Assembly (NCBI GenBank): GCA_038258425.1
Contig: JBBSPV010000003.1
Span: forward strand, 100,844-164,843
Reading direction: 5' to 3'
From: DATLGB01 sp038258425
GTDB lineage: Bacteria > Actinomycetota > Thermoleophilia > Solirubrobacterales > Solirubrobacteraceae
DNA: 64,000 bases
Shown here piece after piece: positions 57,735 to 64,000 of the stretch. Made by a program: the position numbers and the translations under genes. Position 1 is the first letter of the stretch; each line of letters begins with the position of its first letter. The notes under the pieces are model-generated. The model ran no database searches, had not been told where the DNA came from, and saw nothing but the letters and a program-made list of their open reading frames with translations.

Positions 57735-58906
57735 AGCACCCGAAGGCGATCCTGCGGGACATGACCCCGGCGCTGGGCAAGCCGGGGGCGCCGGGGCGCT
57801 GGCGCCGCGTGCACGCCGACTCGCCCGTGCAGCTGCAGTCCGACGACTGGTCGGACGCGACGTGGTCGTTCCTCTACAAGGACGACACGAGCTATGTGAC
57901 GTCGTCCGCAGGACCGAGCTTCCGAGGTCCGGAGGCCGAAAGCCGGGAGGAGGGCGAAGCCCGGTCTCCATCTGTTCCGGACGACGTCACGGTCGTGCAG
58001 GGCCCGATGATGAAACCCGCGGTGTGGACGTGGGAGGTGCCGCTGTACTTCTGGTTCGGCGGGATCGCCGCCGGGTCCTCGTTCGTCGGCCTCGCCTGCG
58101 ATCTCACCGGCGACCCGGGCTCGGCGCGCGTGGCGCGGGCGCTGGCCGTCGCGACCGCGCTGCCGTGTCCCCTGCTGCTGATCATGGACCTCGGCCGCCC
58201 CGCGCGCTTCTTGAACATGCTGCGGATCTTCAAGCCGCGCTCGCCGATGTCGATGGGCGCGTGGTGCCTCGTGACGTTCTCGACCGTCGGCGCCGCGGCG
58301 GTGGGTGCCGACCTCCTCGGCGCCGACCGCGCGGGCCGGGGCCTAGGCGCGCTCAACGCGCTCGTGGGCGGCTACCTCGGCTCCTACACCGGGGTGCTGC
58401 TGGCCTCGACCGCCGTGCCCGTGTGGGCGCGCAGCCACCTCTTCCTCGGGCCGATCTTCGTGGCCACGGCCACGGCGACGGGCGCGTCGGCCTGCCGGCT
58501 CGCGCTCGTGGCCACCGGCCGCCGGCCCGGCGACACCACGCGTGAGGCGCTCGGTCGCGTCGAGGCCGGCGCCATGACCGTCGAGCTGCTGCTCTCCCAG
58601 CTCAACGGGGCGCGCCTGAAGCACCTCGCCGAGCCGCTGGAGTCCGGGGCCTCCGGGCGCTGGATCCAGGCCGCCAAGTGGCTGGTGCGCGCGGGCGTGG
58701 CGCTGCGCGTGCTGCGCCGGCCGGCGGGCTCGCGGGCCCATCACCTGGCCTCCGCGTCCTATCTCGCCGCGGGCCTGTGCTTCCGCTACGGGTGGGTGCG
58801 CGCGGGCCGGGTCTCCGCCCGCGACGACGAGGCGGTGGCTCGCATGGCGCGCGACCGGGCGGCGCAGGGCGACCAGGCCTCCGTGGTCGAGGTCACCCAG
58901 CACTAG
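57731..58906 (+). CDS. nrfD: NrfD/PsrC-type membrane subunit of formate dehydrogenase
   Basis: A 391-residue protein with about eight hydrophobic segments (PLYFWFGGIAAGSSFVGLACDL; PCPLLLIMDLGRPARFLNMLR; SPMSMGAWCLVTF), as in NrfD/PsrC quinone-linked subunits. It replaces the cytochrome b gamma subunit of E. coli FDH-N and should pass electrons to the quinone pool. The N-terminal soluble part (RVHADSPVQLQSDDWSDATW ...) leads into a stretch (residues 56-87) encoded by a palindrome-bounded insertion, SSAGPSFRGPEAESREEG and on, that keeps the frame. GTG 57731 overlaps the fdhB stop. Confidence 0.88.
   Translation: MKHPKAILRDMTPALGKPGAPGRWRRVHADSPVQLQSDDWSDATWSFLYKDDTSYVTSSAGPSFRGPEAESREEGEARSPSVPDDVTVVQGPMMKPAVWTWEVPLYFWFGGIAAGSSFVGLACDLTGDPGSARVARALAVATALPCPLLLIMDLGRPARFLNMLRIFKPRSPMSMGAWCLVTFSTVGAAAVGADLLGADRAGRGLGALNALVGGYLGSYTGVLLASTAVPVWARSHLFLGPIFVATATATGASACRLALVATGRRPGDTTREALGRVEAGAMTVELLLSQLNGARLKHLAEPLESGASGRWIQAAKWLVRAGVALRVLRRPAGSRAHHLASASYLAAGLCFRYGWVRAGRVSARDDEAVARMARDRAAQGDQASVVEVTQH
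57896..57990. repeat. Palindrome-bounded element inside nrfD
   Basis: GTGACGTCGTCCG (57896-57908) and CGGACGACGTCAC (57978-57990) are perfect 13-bp inverted ends around 69 bp that contain GGACC-N10-GGTCC and a second hairpin. Total 95 bp. It stays in frame with nrfD and encodes a polar Glu/Arg/Ser stretch before the first membrane helix. A 46-nt relative lies at 23054-23099. Confidence 0.6.
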
Positions 58907-58940
58907 GACCCGCCTCCGACGGGTATCGGCGGCGAGCCGC

Positions 58941-59075
58941 TAGGGTCAGGGCACGCCCGGCATCGACGCCGGACGCGAGGCAGCTTGCTCAGGTTCCCCG
59001 CTCACGCGGGCGTTTCGGGAGTCAGCAGTCTCTCCCGATTCACACGCGGCCTGAACCCACGGCCGCCGTCAGGAG
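58941..59075 (+). promoter_or_regulatory. Structured 5' leader of the DEAD-box helicase gene
   Basis: After a -10-like TAGGGT (58941-58946) four hairpins follow in order: CCGGC-N6-GCCGG (58957-58972), CCCGC-N4-GCGGG (58997-59010), CGGGAG-N10-CTCCCG (59016-59037) and CGGCC-N9-GGCCG (59047-59065). The AGGAG ribosome site (59071-59075) lies 8 nt before the ATG. There is no gene in the 177-bp gap. This suggests an autoregulated or temperature-dependent leader; function is inferred. Confidence 0.5.
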
Positions 59076-59083
59076 CCTTTCCG

Positions 59084-60205
59084 ATGTCCCCCCAGCAGTC
59101 CTTCGCCGATCTCGGCGTGTCCGGATCCGTGGTGCACGCACTCGCGCGCCGCGGCATCCACGCCCCCTTCGCCATCCAGAACCTCGTCATCGAGGACGTC
59201 CTCGACGGCACCGACGTGCTCGCCAAGTCGCCCACCGGCTCGGGCAAGACGCTCGCCTTCGGCGTCCCGCTCGTCGAGGTCATCGAGCCCGAGGATGCGG
59301 CTCCGGCCGCGCTCGTCCTGGCCCCCACGCGCGAGCTCGTGCGCCAGATCCACGACGACCTCGAGACGCTCGCCGCGGCCCGCGGCCTGCGCATCGCCAC
59401 GGTCTACGGCGGCGTCGGCCTCGACAAGCAGGCCAAGCTCGCCGCCCGCGCGCACATCCTCGTCGCCACCCCCGGCCGGCTCGAGGACCTCCTCGCCCGC
59501 CGCGCCTTCTCGCTCTCGGCGGTCGACGTGCTCGTGCTCGACGAGGCCGACCGGATGCTCGACATGGGCTTCAAGCCCGCCGTCGACCGCATCGTCCGCC
59601 AGTGCCCGGAGAACCGCCAGACCCTGTTCTTCTCCGCGACCCTCGACGGCGAGGCCGGCAAGGTCGCCCGCGCCTACACCGTCGACCCGGTCCGCCACGA
59701 GCACGTACCGGCCAAGCAGCGCACGAGCGACATCGAGCATCGCTTCGTCGCCGTGGAGCGCGACGAGCGCCTCGACGCGCTCGTCGACCACCTCTCCACG
59801 GACGACCGCGACCTCGCGCTCGTCTTCGTCCGCACCAAGCGCGGCGCCGACCGGCTCGTCAAGCGCCTCGGCACCCAGGGCGTGAAGGCCGTCGCCATGC
59901 ACGGCGACAAGACCCAGGGCCAGCGCGAGCGGGCGCTGGCGAACTTCACGGCCGGCAAGGCCCCGACCCTCGTGGCCACCGACGTCGCCGCGCGCGGCAT
60001 CGACGTGGACGGCATCTCCCACGTCATCCAGTTCGACCCGCCCGTGGACTCCGACACCTACACGCACCGCGTCGGGCGCACCGGCCGCGCCGGGCGCACG
60101 GGCATCGGCGTGACCTTCGTCGGCGGCGAGCACCGCAAGGACATGGTCAAGATCGCCGAGCAGCTCAAGCTCAAGCGCGAGCTGGACGGGGCGCTCAACG
60201 GCTAG
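59084..60205 (+). CDS. DEAD-box RNA helicase
   Basis: A 373-residue superfamily 2 helicase with all core motifs: Q motif PFAIQNLVIEDVLDG, I SPTGSGKT, Ia APTRELVRQI, Ib TPGRLEDLL, II VLDEADRMLDMGF, III FFSATLDG, IV LVFVRTKRGADRL, V VATDVAARGIDVDG and VI HRVGRTGRAGRTG. It ends shortly after motif VI without the basic or RRM tail of DbpA/CsdA, so it is close to the minimal RhlE-like core. It unwinds RNA, commonly in ribosome assembly or cold adaptation. AGGAG supports ATG 59084. The structured leader upstream probably regulates it. Confidence 0.94.
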   Translation: MSPQQSFADLGVSGSVVHALARRGIHAPFAIQNLVIEDVLDGTDVLAKSPTGSGKTLAFGVPLVEVIEPEDAAPAALVLAPTRELVRQIHDDLETLAAARGLRIATVYGGVGLDKQAKLAARAHILVATPGRLEDLLARRAFSLSAVDVLVLDEADRMLDMGFKPAVDRIVRQCPENRQTLFFSATLDGEAGKVARAYTVDPVRHEHVPAKQRTSDIEHRFVAVERDERLDALVDHLSTDDRDLALVFVRTKRGADRLVKRLGTQGVKAVAMHGDKTQGQRERALANFTAGKAPTLVATDVAARGIDVDGISHVIQFDPPVDSDTYTHRVGRTGRAGRTGIGVTFVGGEHRKDMVKIAEQLKLKRELDGALNG

Positions 60206-60235
60206 CTCTCGGGCGTGGGCGGCGTGGGCGCGCGC

Positions 60236-60341
60236 GTGGGCTGCTTCGTCAACCCGGCCGCGGACGCCACCGCGGTGGCGTCGCCCGCGGGCGACGCCGC
60301 CGGCTTCCACGCGTTCGCTGCCCGGCTACCGGCCGACGCCG
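60236..60341 (+). pseudogene. Out-of-frame N-terminal fragment of the PLP lyase
   Basis: Starting at GTG 60236 this frame reads VGCFVNPAADATAVASPAGD and then FHAF, like the N-terminus of diaminopropionate ammonia-lyase-type enzymes. At about 60314 the similarity moves to the frame of the downstream gene (SLPGYRPTPMRSL). A one-base difference (an extra T in GCGTTCGCTG) would restore a continuous protein. Confidence 0.6.
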
Positions 60342-61277
60342 ATGCGATCCCTGGCGGCGCTGGCCGCCGAGCTCGGCGTCGCCGCGGTCTCGGTCAAGGA
60401 CGAGTCCGACCGGCTCGGCCTGCCGGCGTTCAAGGTCCTCGGGGCCGCCTGGGCCGTCGAGCGCGCTCTGCGCCGGGAGCCGGCGATGGACACGCTCATC
60501 GCCGCCAGCGCGGGCAACCACGGGCGCGCGGTCGCGCACGTCGCGGCACAGCGGGGCCTGCGCTGCCGGGTGTTCCTGCCGGCCCGCTCGGCCGCGGCCC
60601 GCCGCGAGGCGATCGCCGCCGAGGGCGCGGAGGTCGAGGTCGTCGACGGCGACTACGAGAACGCTGTCGCCCTCGCGCGCGAGGCGGGCGAGGGCGCCGG
60701 CTGCCTCGAGGTCGCCGACGTCGGAGCGTCCGACCCGGCCCGCTGGGTGATCGACGGCTACGCGACGCTCTTCGCCGAGGCGGCGGGGCAGGGCGACCAC
60801 GACGTCATCCTCGTGCCCGTCGGCGTCGGCTCGCTCGCCGCCGCCGCGGCGCGCTTCGGCGCCGACACCGGGACGCGCGTGGTCGGGGTCGAGCCGGTGA
60901 CCGCCGCCTGCCTCACGCGCTCGCTGCGCGAGGGGGAGCCGACCCGGGTGGGGACGCCCGGCACGACGATGGCGGGCCTCGACTGCGCCGAGGTCTCCCC
61001 GGCCGCGTGGCCGAGCCTGCGCGCCGGCGTCGCCGGAACGGTCACCGTCGACGACGCGCGGGTCGGCGCCGCCGTGCGCGAGCTGGCCGGCGCCGGCATG
61101 GCCGTCGGCGAGTCGGGGGCCGCGCCGCTCGCCGGACTGCGCGAGCTGGCCACCGACCCCGGCGGCGCGCAGCTGCGCGACGCGGCGGGGCTCGGGCCGG
61201 CCAGCCGGGTCCTCCTCGTCGCCACGGAGGGCCCGACCGACCCGGTGTCCTACCGGCGCGCCCTGTCGGGGACGTGA
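60342..61277 (+). CDS. PLP-dependent diaminopropionate ammonia-lyase-like enzyme
   Basis: A 311-residue fold-type II PLP enzyme as read from ATG 60342. The PLP Lys lies in DRLGLPAFKVLGAAWA, the glycine loop for the phosphate in LVPVGVGSLAAAA, and ASAGNHGRAVAHVAA and SGAAPLAGL match the diaminopropionate ammonia-lyase/threonine dehydratase family. Family members carry about 35 more N-terminal residues, found just upstream in another frame, so the gene seems to be frameshifted or the sequence has an error. If translated from here it may be unstable or inactive. Confidence 0.75.
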   Translation: MRSLAALAAELGVAAVSVKDESDRLGLPAFKVLGAAWAVERALRREPAMDTLIAASAGNHGRAVAHVAAQRGLRCRVFLPARSAAARREAIAAEGAEVEVVDGDYENAVALAREAGEGAGCLEVADVGASDPARWVIDGYATLFAEAAGQGDHDVILVPVGVGSLAAAAARFGADTGTRVVGVEPVTAACLTRSLREGEPTRVGTPGTTMAGLDCAEVSPAAWPSLRAGVAGTVTVDDARVGAAVRELAGAGMAVGESGAAPLAGLRELATDPGGAQLRDAAGLGPASRVLLVATEGPTDPVSYRRALSGT

Positions 61278-61312
61278 GGCAGAGCGCTCAGCTGCGGAAG
61301 CGGCCAGGCGCG

Positions 61313-62473
61313 CTAGCCGGCGGGTTCGGCGAGCAGCGTGACCGCCGTCATGAGCGCGGCGAGCGCGCCGTAGCCGATCCTGGCGACGGTCCCCGGCGTG
61401 GTGCGCAGGGCGATCAGCGCCTGGATCGCGTAGTAGGCGGCGAAGGCGCGGGAGGCGACGGCGACGATGGTGAACGTCTGCACGGTGGCCGCGAGGGCGA
61501 TGGCGGCCACACCGCTGGCCAGGTAGGGCCGGGCGCCGCGCATCCAGCGGACGAGCCGGCGCAGGTTGCCGTCGGCGGCGACGGTGTCGGCGATCGCGGC
61601 GCTGAACTGGCTCAGCACGGCCGAGATGACCAGCGGCAGCCCGAGCCACGGCGCCACGCGACCCGTCACGTCCAGCAGCGTGTCGTCCGCGCCCGCCGGC
61701 GTGCCCAGCCCCATCACCGGCGTAGCCACGGCGACGAAGCCGAGGTAGATCGAGGCCGCGATCGCCTGAGCCAGGCGCGAGGCCCACACGCGCGTCTCGG
61801 CGTCGTACTGGTCACCCAGGTAGCGGACCGTCTCGAACCCCTGCACGGTGATGACGATCCCTCCAAGCACGAGCAGCACCTGTCCGACGCCGAGGTCGGG
61901 AACCGGCGGCAGCGTCAGGCCGGGGCCCGTGACCAGCCCCCCGTCGTGGAGCAGCAGCGTTCCGCCGAGGACCGTGGTCAGGGCGAGCACCGCGACCAGC
62001 GAGACGCGATCGAGGCGGTCCAGTCCGCCGAAGCCCCGGCTGACGCCGATGCCGACGATCAGTCCGACAGCCGCACAGGCGACGATCCGCTCGACGGTCG
62101 GTGAGCCGCCGTCCACGGCGTAGCCGACGAGGTACTCGGCCATGATCCGCAGGTACAGCGCGACGGAGATCACGTACGCCACGACGATCACCGCGTCGGC
62201 CAGCCGGTCGAGCCCGTGCGTGACCGCGTCGAGCTCGCCCTTGTCGGCCAGCGGCTCGACCACCCGCACGCAGTGCCGGATCGCCGTCCCCACGAGCCAC
62301 GCGACCGCGCATACCGCCGCTGCGCCGAGCACCGACAGGGCGCCGAGCGTGCGCTCGAGCACGGGGACGATGATGAGCAGCCCGGATCCCAGGATCGAGG
62401 CCAGCGGCGTCACCGTGGCGAGGAGCACCCGCCGGCGACTGATGGGCTTCGCCGGCGCGGGCACCGGGCACAT
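61313..62473 (-). CDS. APC-like integral membrane permease
   Basis: A 386-residue protein with about 10-11 hydrophobic segments. The first (VLLATVTPLASILGSGLLIIVPVL) has a Gly-Ser-Gly break as in LeuT-fold amino acid permeases; VLSQFSAAIADTVAADGNLRRL and QGFETVRYLGDQYDAE are further loops. No substrate is evident. ATG 62473 is used because the extra upstream sequence has no hydrophobic or family character. It overlaps nothing and ends 36 bp after the lyase gene. Confidence 0.72.
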   Translation of the reverse strand: MCPVPAPAKPISRRRVLLATVTPLASILGSGLLIIVPVLERTLGALSVLGAAAVCAVAWLVGTAIRHCVRVVEPLADKGELDAVTHGLDRLADAVIVVAYVISVALYLRIMAEYLVGYAVDGGSPTVERIVACAAVGLIVGIGVSRGFGGLDRLDRVSLVAVLALTTVLGGTLLLHDGGLVTGPGLTLPPVPDLGVGQVLLVLGGIVITVQGFETVRYLGDQYDAETRVWASRLAQAIAASIYLGFVAVATPVMGLGTPAGADDTLLDVTGRVAPWLGLPLVISAVLSQFSAAIADTVAADGNLRRLVRWMRGARPYLASGVAAIALAATVQTFTIVAVASRAFAAYYAIQALIALRTTPGTVARIGYGALAALMTAVTLLAEPAG

Positions 62474-62544
62474 TCGACCACAGGCCCCGCGTCGGGTGTC
62501 GTACGGGCGGGGCACTCGGCCGGTTGCCGCTTCGCGAGACCCGG

Positions 62545-63051
62545 TCAGCGAGCGGGGGGACCGGCGCCCCATCCGGCCACGAGGGCGAGCTGGACGCCCG
62601 CGCAGCCGATGTAGGCGCAGGTCGCGGCGAACGAGCCGAGCGGCCATGCCGCCCAGCCGGGCACGTGCGCGAGCAGCGCGACCGCGCCGACCGCAACCCC
62701 GACCGAGACCCAGTGCAACACGCCCGCCAGCACGCGATGACCGACCTCGTCGCTCGCCTCCGAGGGGGCGAGCGCGCCGCGCGCGAGCAGGCCCATCGTC
62801 CCGAAGCCGGTCAGCGCACCCGCGGCGAAGCCCATGACCGCGCCGACGCTCGGGATGCCATGGACGCCCTCCAGCAGCGCCCCGGAGCTCCAGAGCGCAA
62901 CCGTGTAGCCGTAGGGCAGGGCGCTCGCCGCGACCATGGCGCCGAGCGCGGCGCGCAGGGCGCGGCGCTTGCGGCGGCGCTGGCCGCCAGCGCCAGCCCC
63001 CCGGCGGCGCTGGCCACCGGCGCCAGCCCCCCCGTCACGGCCGACCGTCAT
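62545..63051 (-). CDS. Four-helix membrane protein of unknown function
   Basis: A 168-residue protein with four hydrophobic segments (ALGAMVAASALPYGYTVALW; VGAVMGFAAGALTGFGTMGLL; WVSVGVAVGAVALLAHVPGW; FAATCAYIGCAGVQLALV). The N-terminal Gly/Arg-rich part carries a 30-bp tandem duplication (DNA about 62973-63032, two copies coding GGQRRR). It lies 71 bp from the permease on the same strand. Function unknown. Confidence 0.7.
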   Translation of the reverse strand: MTVGRDGGAGAGGQRRRGAGAGGQRRRKRRALRAALGAMVAASALPYGYTVALWSSGALLEGVHGIPSVGAVMGFAAGALTGFGTMGLLARGALAPSEASDEVGHRVLAGVLHWVSVGVAVGAVALLAHVPGWAAWPLGSFAATCAYIGCAGVQLALVAGWGAGPPAR

Positions 63052-63129
63052 CGGTGCAGCGTATTCGCGGCGCAGCGCCCGGGTGCGCATCCCGGCGTAC
63101 GGGCCGGGCCGGGCGGGCAGGGTCCGTCC

Positions 63130-63438
63130 ATGGCCCAGAACCTGATCGTCAACGGCGCCGACGCGGAGACCGGGGAGCGCGGCGAGCAGCTGCTCGCCGG
63201 CACCGACCGCCTCCGGGTGCGCCTGTGGGAGGGCGAGCCGGCCGGCGAGACCGCCCCCGAGCACGCCAACGACTACGACTACGTCGCCTACGTGCTGGCG
63301 GGGGCGCTGCGCGTCCGCATCGGTGACGCCGGACCCGCCGAGGTCCGCGCGGGCGACACCTACGCGGTGCCCGCGGGCGTGCCGTACGGCTTCGAGATCC
63401 TCGAGACGGCCAAGGTCGTGGAGGCCCTGACGCAGTAG
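63130..63438 (+). CDS. Single-domain cupin
   Basis: A 102-residue cupin barrel: the region around ETAPEHANDYDYVAYVLAGALRVRIGD has His/Asp ligands, and DTYAVPAGVPYGFEIL is the second motif. It probably binds a metal ion and a small ligand; no substrate is indicated. It is followed after 4 bp by a SRPBCC-like gene, so they form a pair. Confidence 0.8.
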   Translation: MAQNLIVNGADAETGERGEQLLAGTDRLRVRLWEGEPAGETAPEHANDYDYVAYVLAGALRVRIGDAGPAEVRAGDTYAVPAGVPYGFEILETAKVVEALTQ

Positions 63439-63442
63439 CGGC

Positions 63443-63871
63443 ATGGATCGCATCGACCGCCACGACCTGTTCGTCGACGCGCCCGCCGAGCGGACCTGGG
63501 ACGCGCTCGCCTCCACCCTCGGCGGCGTGGACGGCCGCCTCGCCCACGCGGTCGCGGCGGTCCTCGGCTGCCGGCCGGCCCGGACGAGCGGGCCGCCCGT
63601 GCCGGCGCGCGGGGCCGAGCTGCCGGGCTTGAGGGTGATCGCCGCGCAGCCGCCGCGCAGGCTCATCCTCGAGGGCGAGGAGCGGCTCGCGAGCTACGTG
63701 CTGCAGTTCGACCTCGACAGCGGCGGCACGCTGTCGGCCACGACCTGGGCGCAGTTCCCCGGCGCCGCCGGGCGCGCGTGGCGGGCGCTGGTGATCTCCA
63801 GCGGCAGCCACGCGCTCGTGATGCGGGCCATGCTGCGACGCGTACGCGGACGCGCCGAACGCGGCCGCTGA
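63443..63871 (+). CDS. SRPBCC-like hypothetical protein
   Basis: A 142-residue protein with the SRPBCC pattern: strand RHDLFVDAPAERTWDALAS, internal strands RRLILEGEERLASYVLQFDL and SATTWAQFPG, and a C-terminal helix (RAWRALVISSGSHALVMRAMLRRVRGRAE). Such proteins bind hydrophobic ligands. ATG 63443 lies 4 bp after the cupin stop. A family A palindrome follows the gene by 6 bp. Confidence 0.75.
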   Translation: MDRIDRHDLFVDAPAERTWDALASTLGGVDGRLAHAVAAVLGCRPARTSGPPVPARGAELPGLRVIAAQPPRRLILEGEERLASYVLQFDLDSGGTLSATTWAQFPGAAGRAWRALVISSGSHALVMRAMLRRVRGRAERGR

Positions 63872-63877
63872 CGCGGA

Positions 63878-63922
63878 GGTGGGCGAGGTTGGGGCCCGCA
63901 TGGGGCCGCAACCGCGGCCACC
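63878..63922. repeat. 45-nt palindromic repeat, family A, copy near the right edge
   Basis: GGTGGGCGAGGTT and AACCGCGGCCACC (11 of 13 paired) with GGCCC/GGGCC inside and loop GCATG, again in the 13-2-5-5-5-2-13 spacing. It lies just after the SRPBCC-like gene. Confidence 0.7.
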
Positions 63923-64000
63923 CCCCACCCCCCCCGGCCGGGGGGGGGTTGGGGGGCGCGGGCAGCTTCTGGCGCCCCGGGACCCCCGTACCGGCGGGGA
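63923..64000. other. Low-complexity G/C runs at the window end
   Basis: From about 63921 the sequence holds runs of C and then nine G in a row, with no gene start. The quality of a contig end could explain it. No feature can be supported here. Confidence 0.4.

Noticed and set aside
58907..59083. A tRNA-Sec or other tRNA gene near the fdh operon
   Set aside because: The hairpins do not form a cloverleaf and there is no acceptor stem or CCA-like end; it is the helicase leader.

Overview
This 64 kb window is very GC-rich, densely coded chromosomal DNA with strong GC3 bias, many GTG starts and 1-4 bp start/stop overlaps. The gene content (Rrf2-sufC-sufS-sufU, GlgE and TreXYZ alpha-glucan/trehalose enzymes, WS/DGAT acyltransferase, PspC-type signalling, three DHA2 drug pumps) points to an actinobacterium, most likely Thermoleophilia/Solirubrobacterales. 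That placement is inference; there is no rRNA or tRNA gene here to anchor it.

Layout. 0-2.4 kb: a response regulator cut by the window edge, a Gre-like factor, a hypothetical gene and a universal stress protein. 2.5-5.5 kb: an Rrf2 regulator with sufC, sufS and sufU, but no sufB or sufD. 5.6-13.4 kb: SRAP and exonuclease III DNA-repair genes, two DHA2 pumps, a histidine phosphatase, an amidase, a flavin oxidase and an HxlR regulator. 13.4-13.7 kb: a repeat-rich gap. 13.7-18.9 kb: tocopherol-cyclase-like, MPBQ/MSBQ-methyltransferase-like and homogentisate-prenyltransferase-like genes, an unexpected tocopherol/plastoquinol-type set. 18.9-21.9 kb: bicupin, a BioD-like fusion and DUF427. 21.8-30.1 kb and 35.6-45.1 kb: a split alpha-glucan/trehalose block (GT4 glycosyltransferase, TreY, GlgX/TreX, TreZ, then GlgB, maltokinase, GlgE, MalQ), interrupted by a DUF559 gene, a PspC/LuxR signalling operon, a VapBC pair and a TetR/DHA2 pair. 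45.2-53.4 kb: SGNH hydrolase, hexapeptide transferase, BON protein, aldo/keto reductase, Lrp/EamA pair, methyltransferase, cytochrome c lipoprotein and WS/DGAT. 53.5-58.9 kb: a formate dehydrogenase operon (fdhA-fdhB-nrfD) whose catalytic subunit reads an in-frame TGA as selenocysteine, with a SECIS hairpin directly downstream. 59.0-64 kb: a DEAD-box helicase behind a structured leader, a frameshifted PLP lyase, a permease, and small cupin and SRPBCC genes.

The glucan genes fit one scheme: GlgE extends glucan from maltose-1-phosphate made by maltokinase, GlgB branches it, TreX and MalQ trim and rearrange it, and TreY/TreZ convert chain ends to trehalose. TreS, which would close the loop from trehalose to maltose, is not in the window.

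Several unrelated families of short palindromic repeats are scattered between and at the ends of genes: a 45-nt family (4 copies), a 40-nt family (3), a 43-nt family (3), and a palindrome-bounded insertion inside nrfD with a partial relative at the start of the GT4 gene. The most notable items are the tocopherol-type gene set, the selenocysteine FDH with its SECIS, the repeat families (one pair of copies brackets the DUF559 gene inside the trehalose block), and the hairpin-rich leader of the DEAD-box gene.
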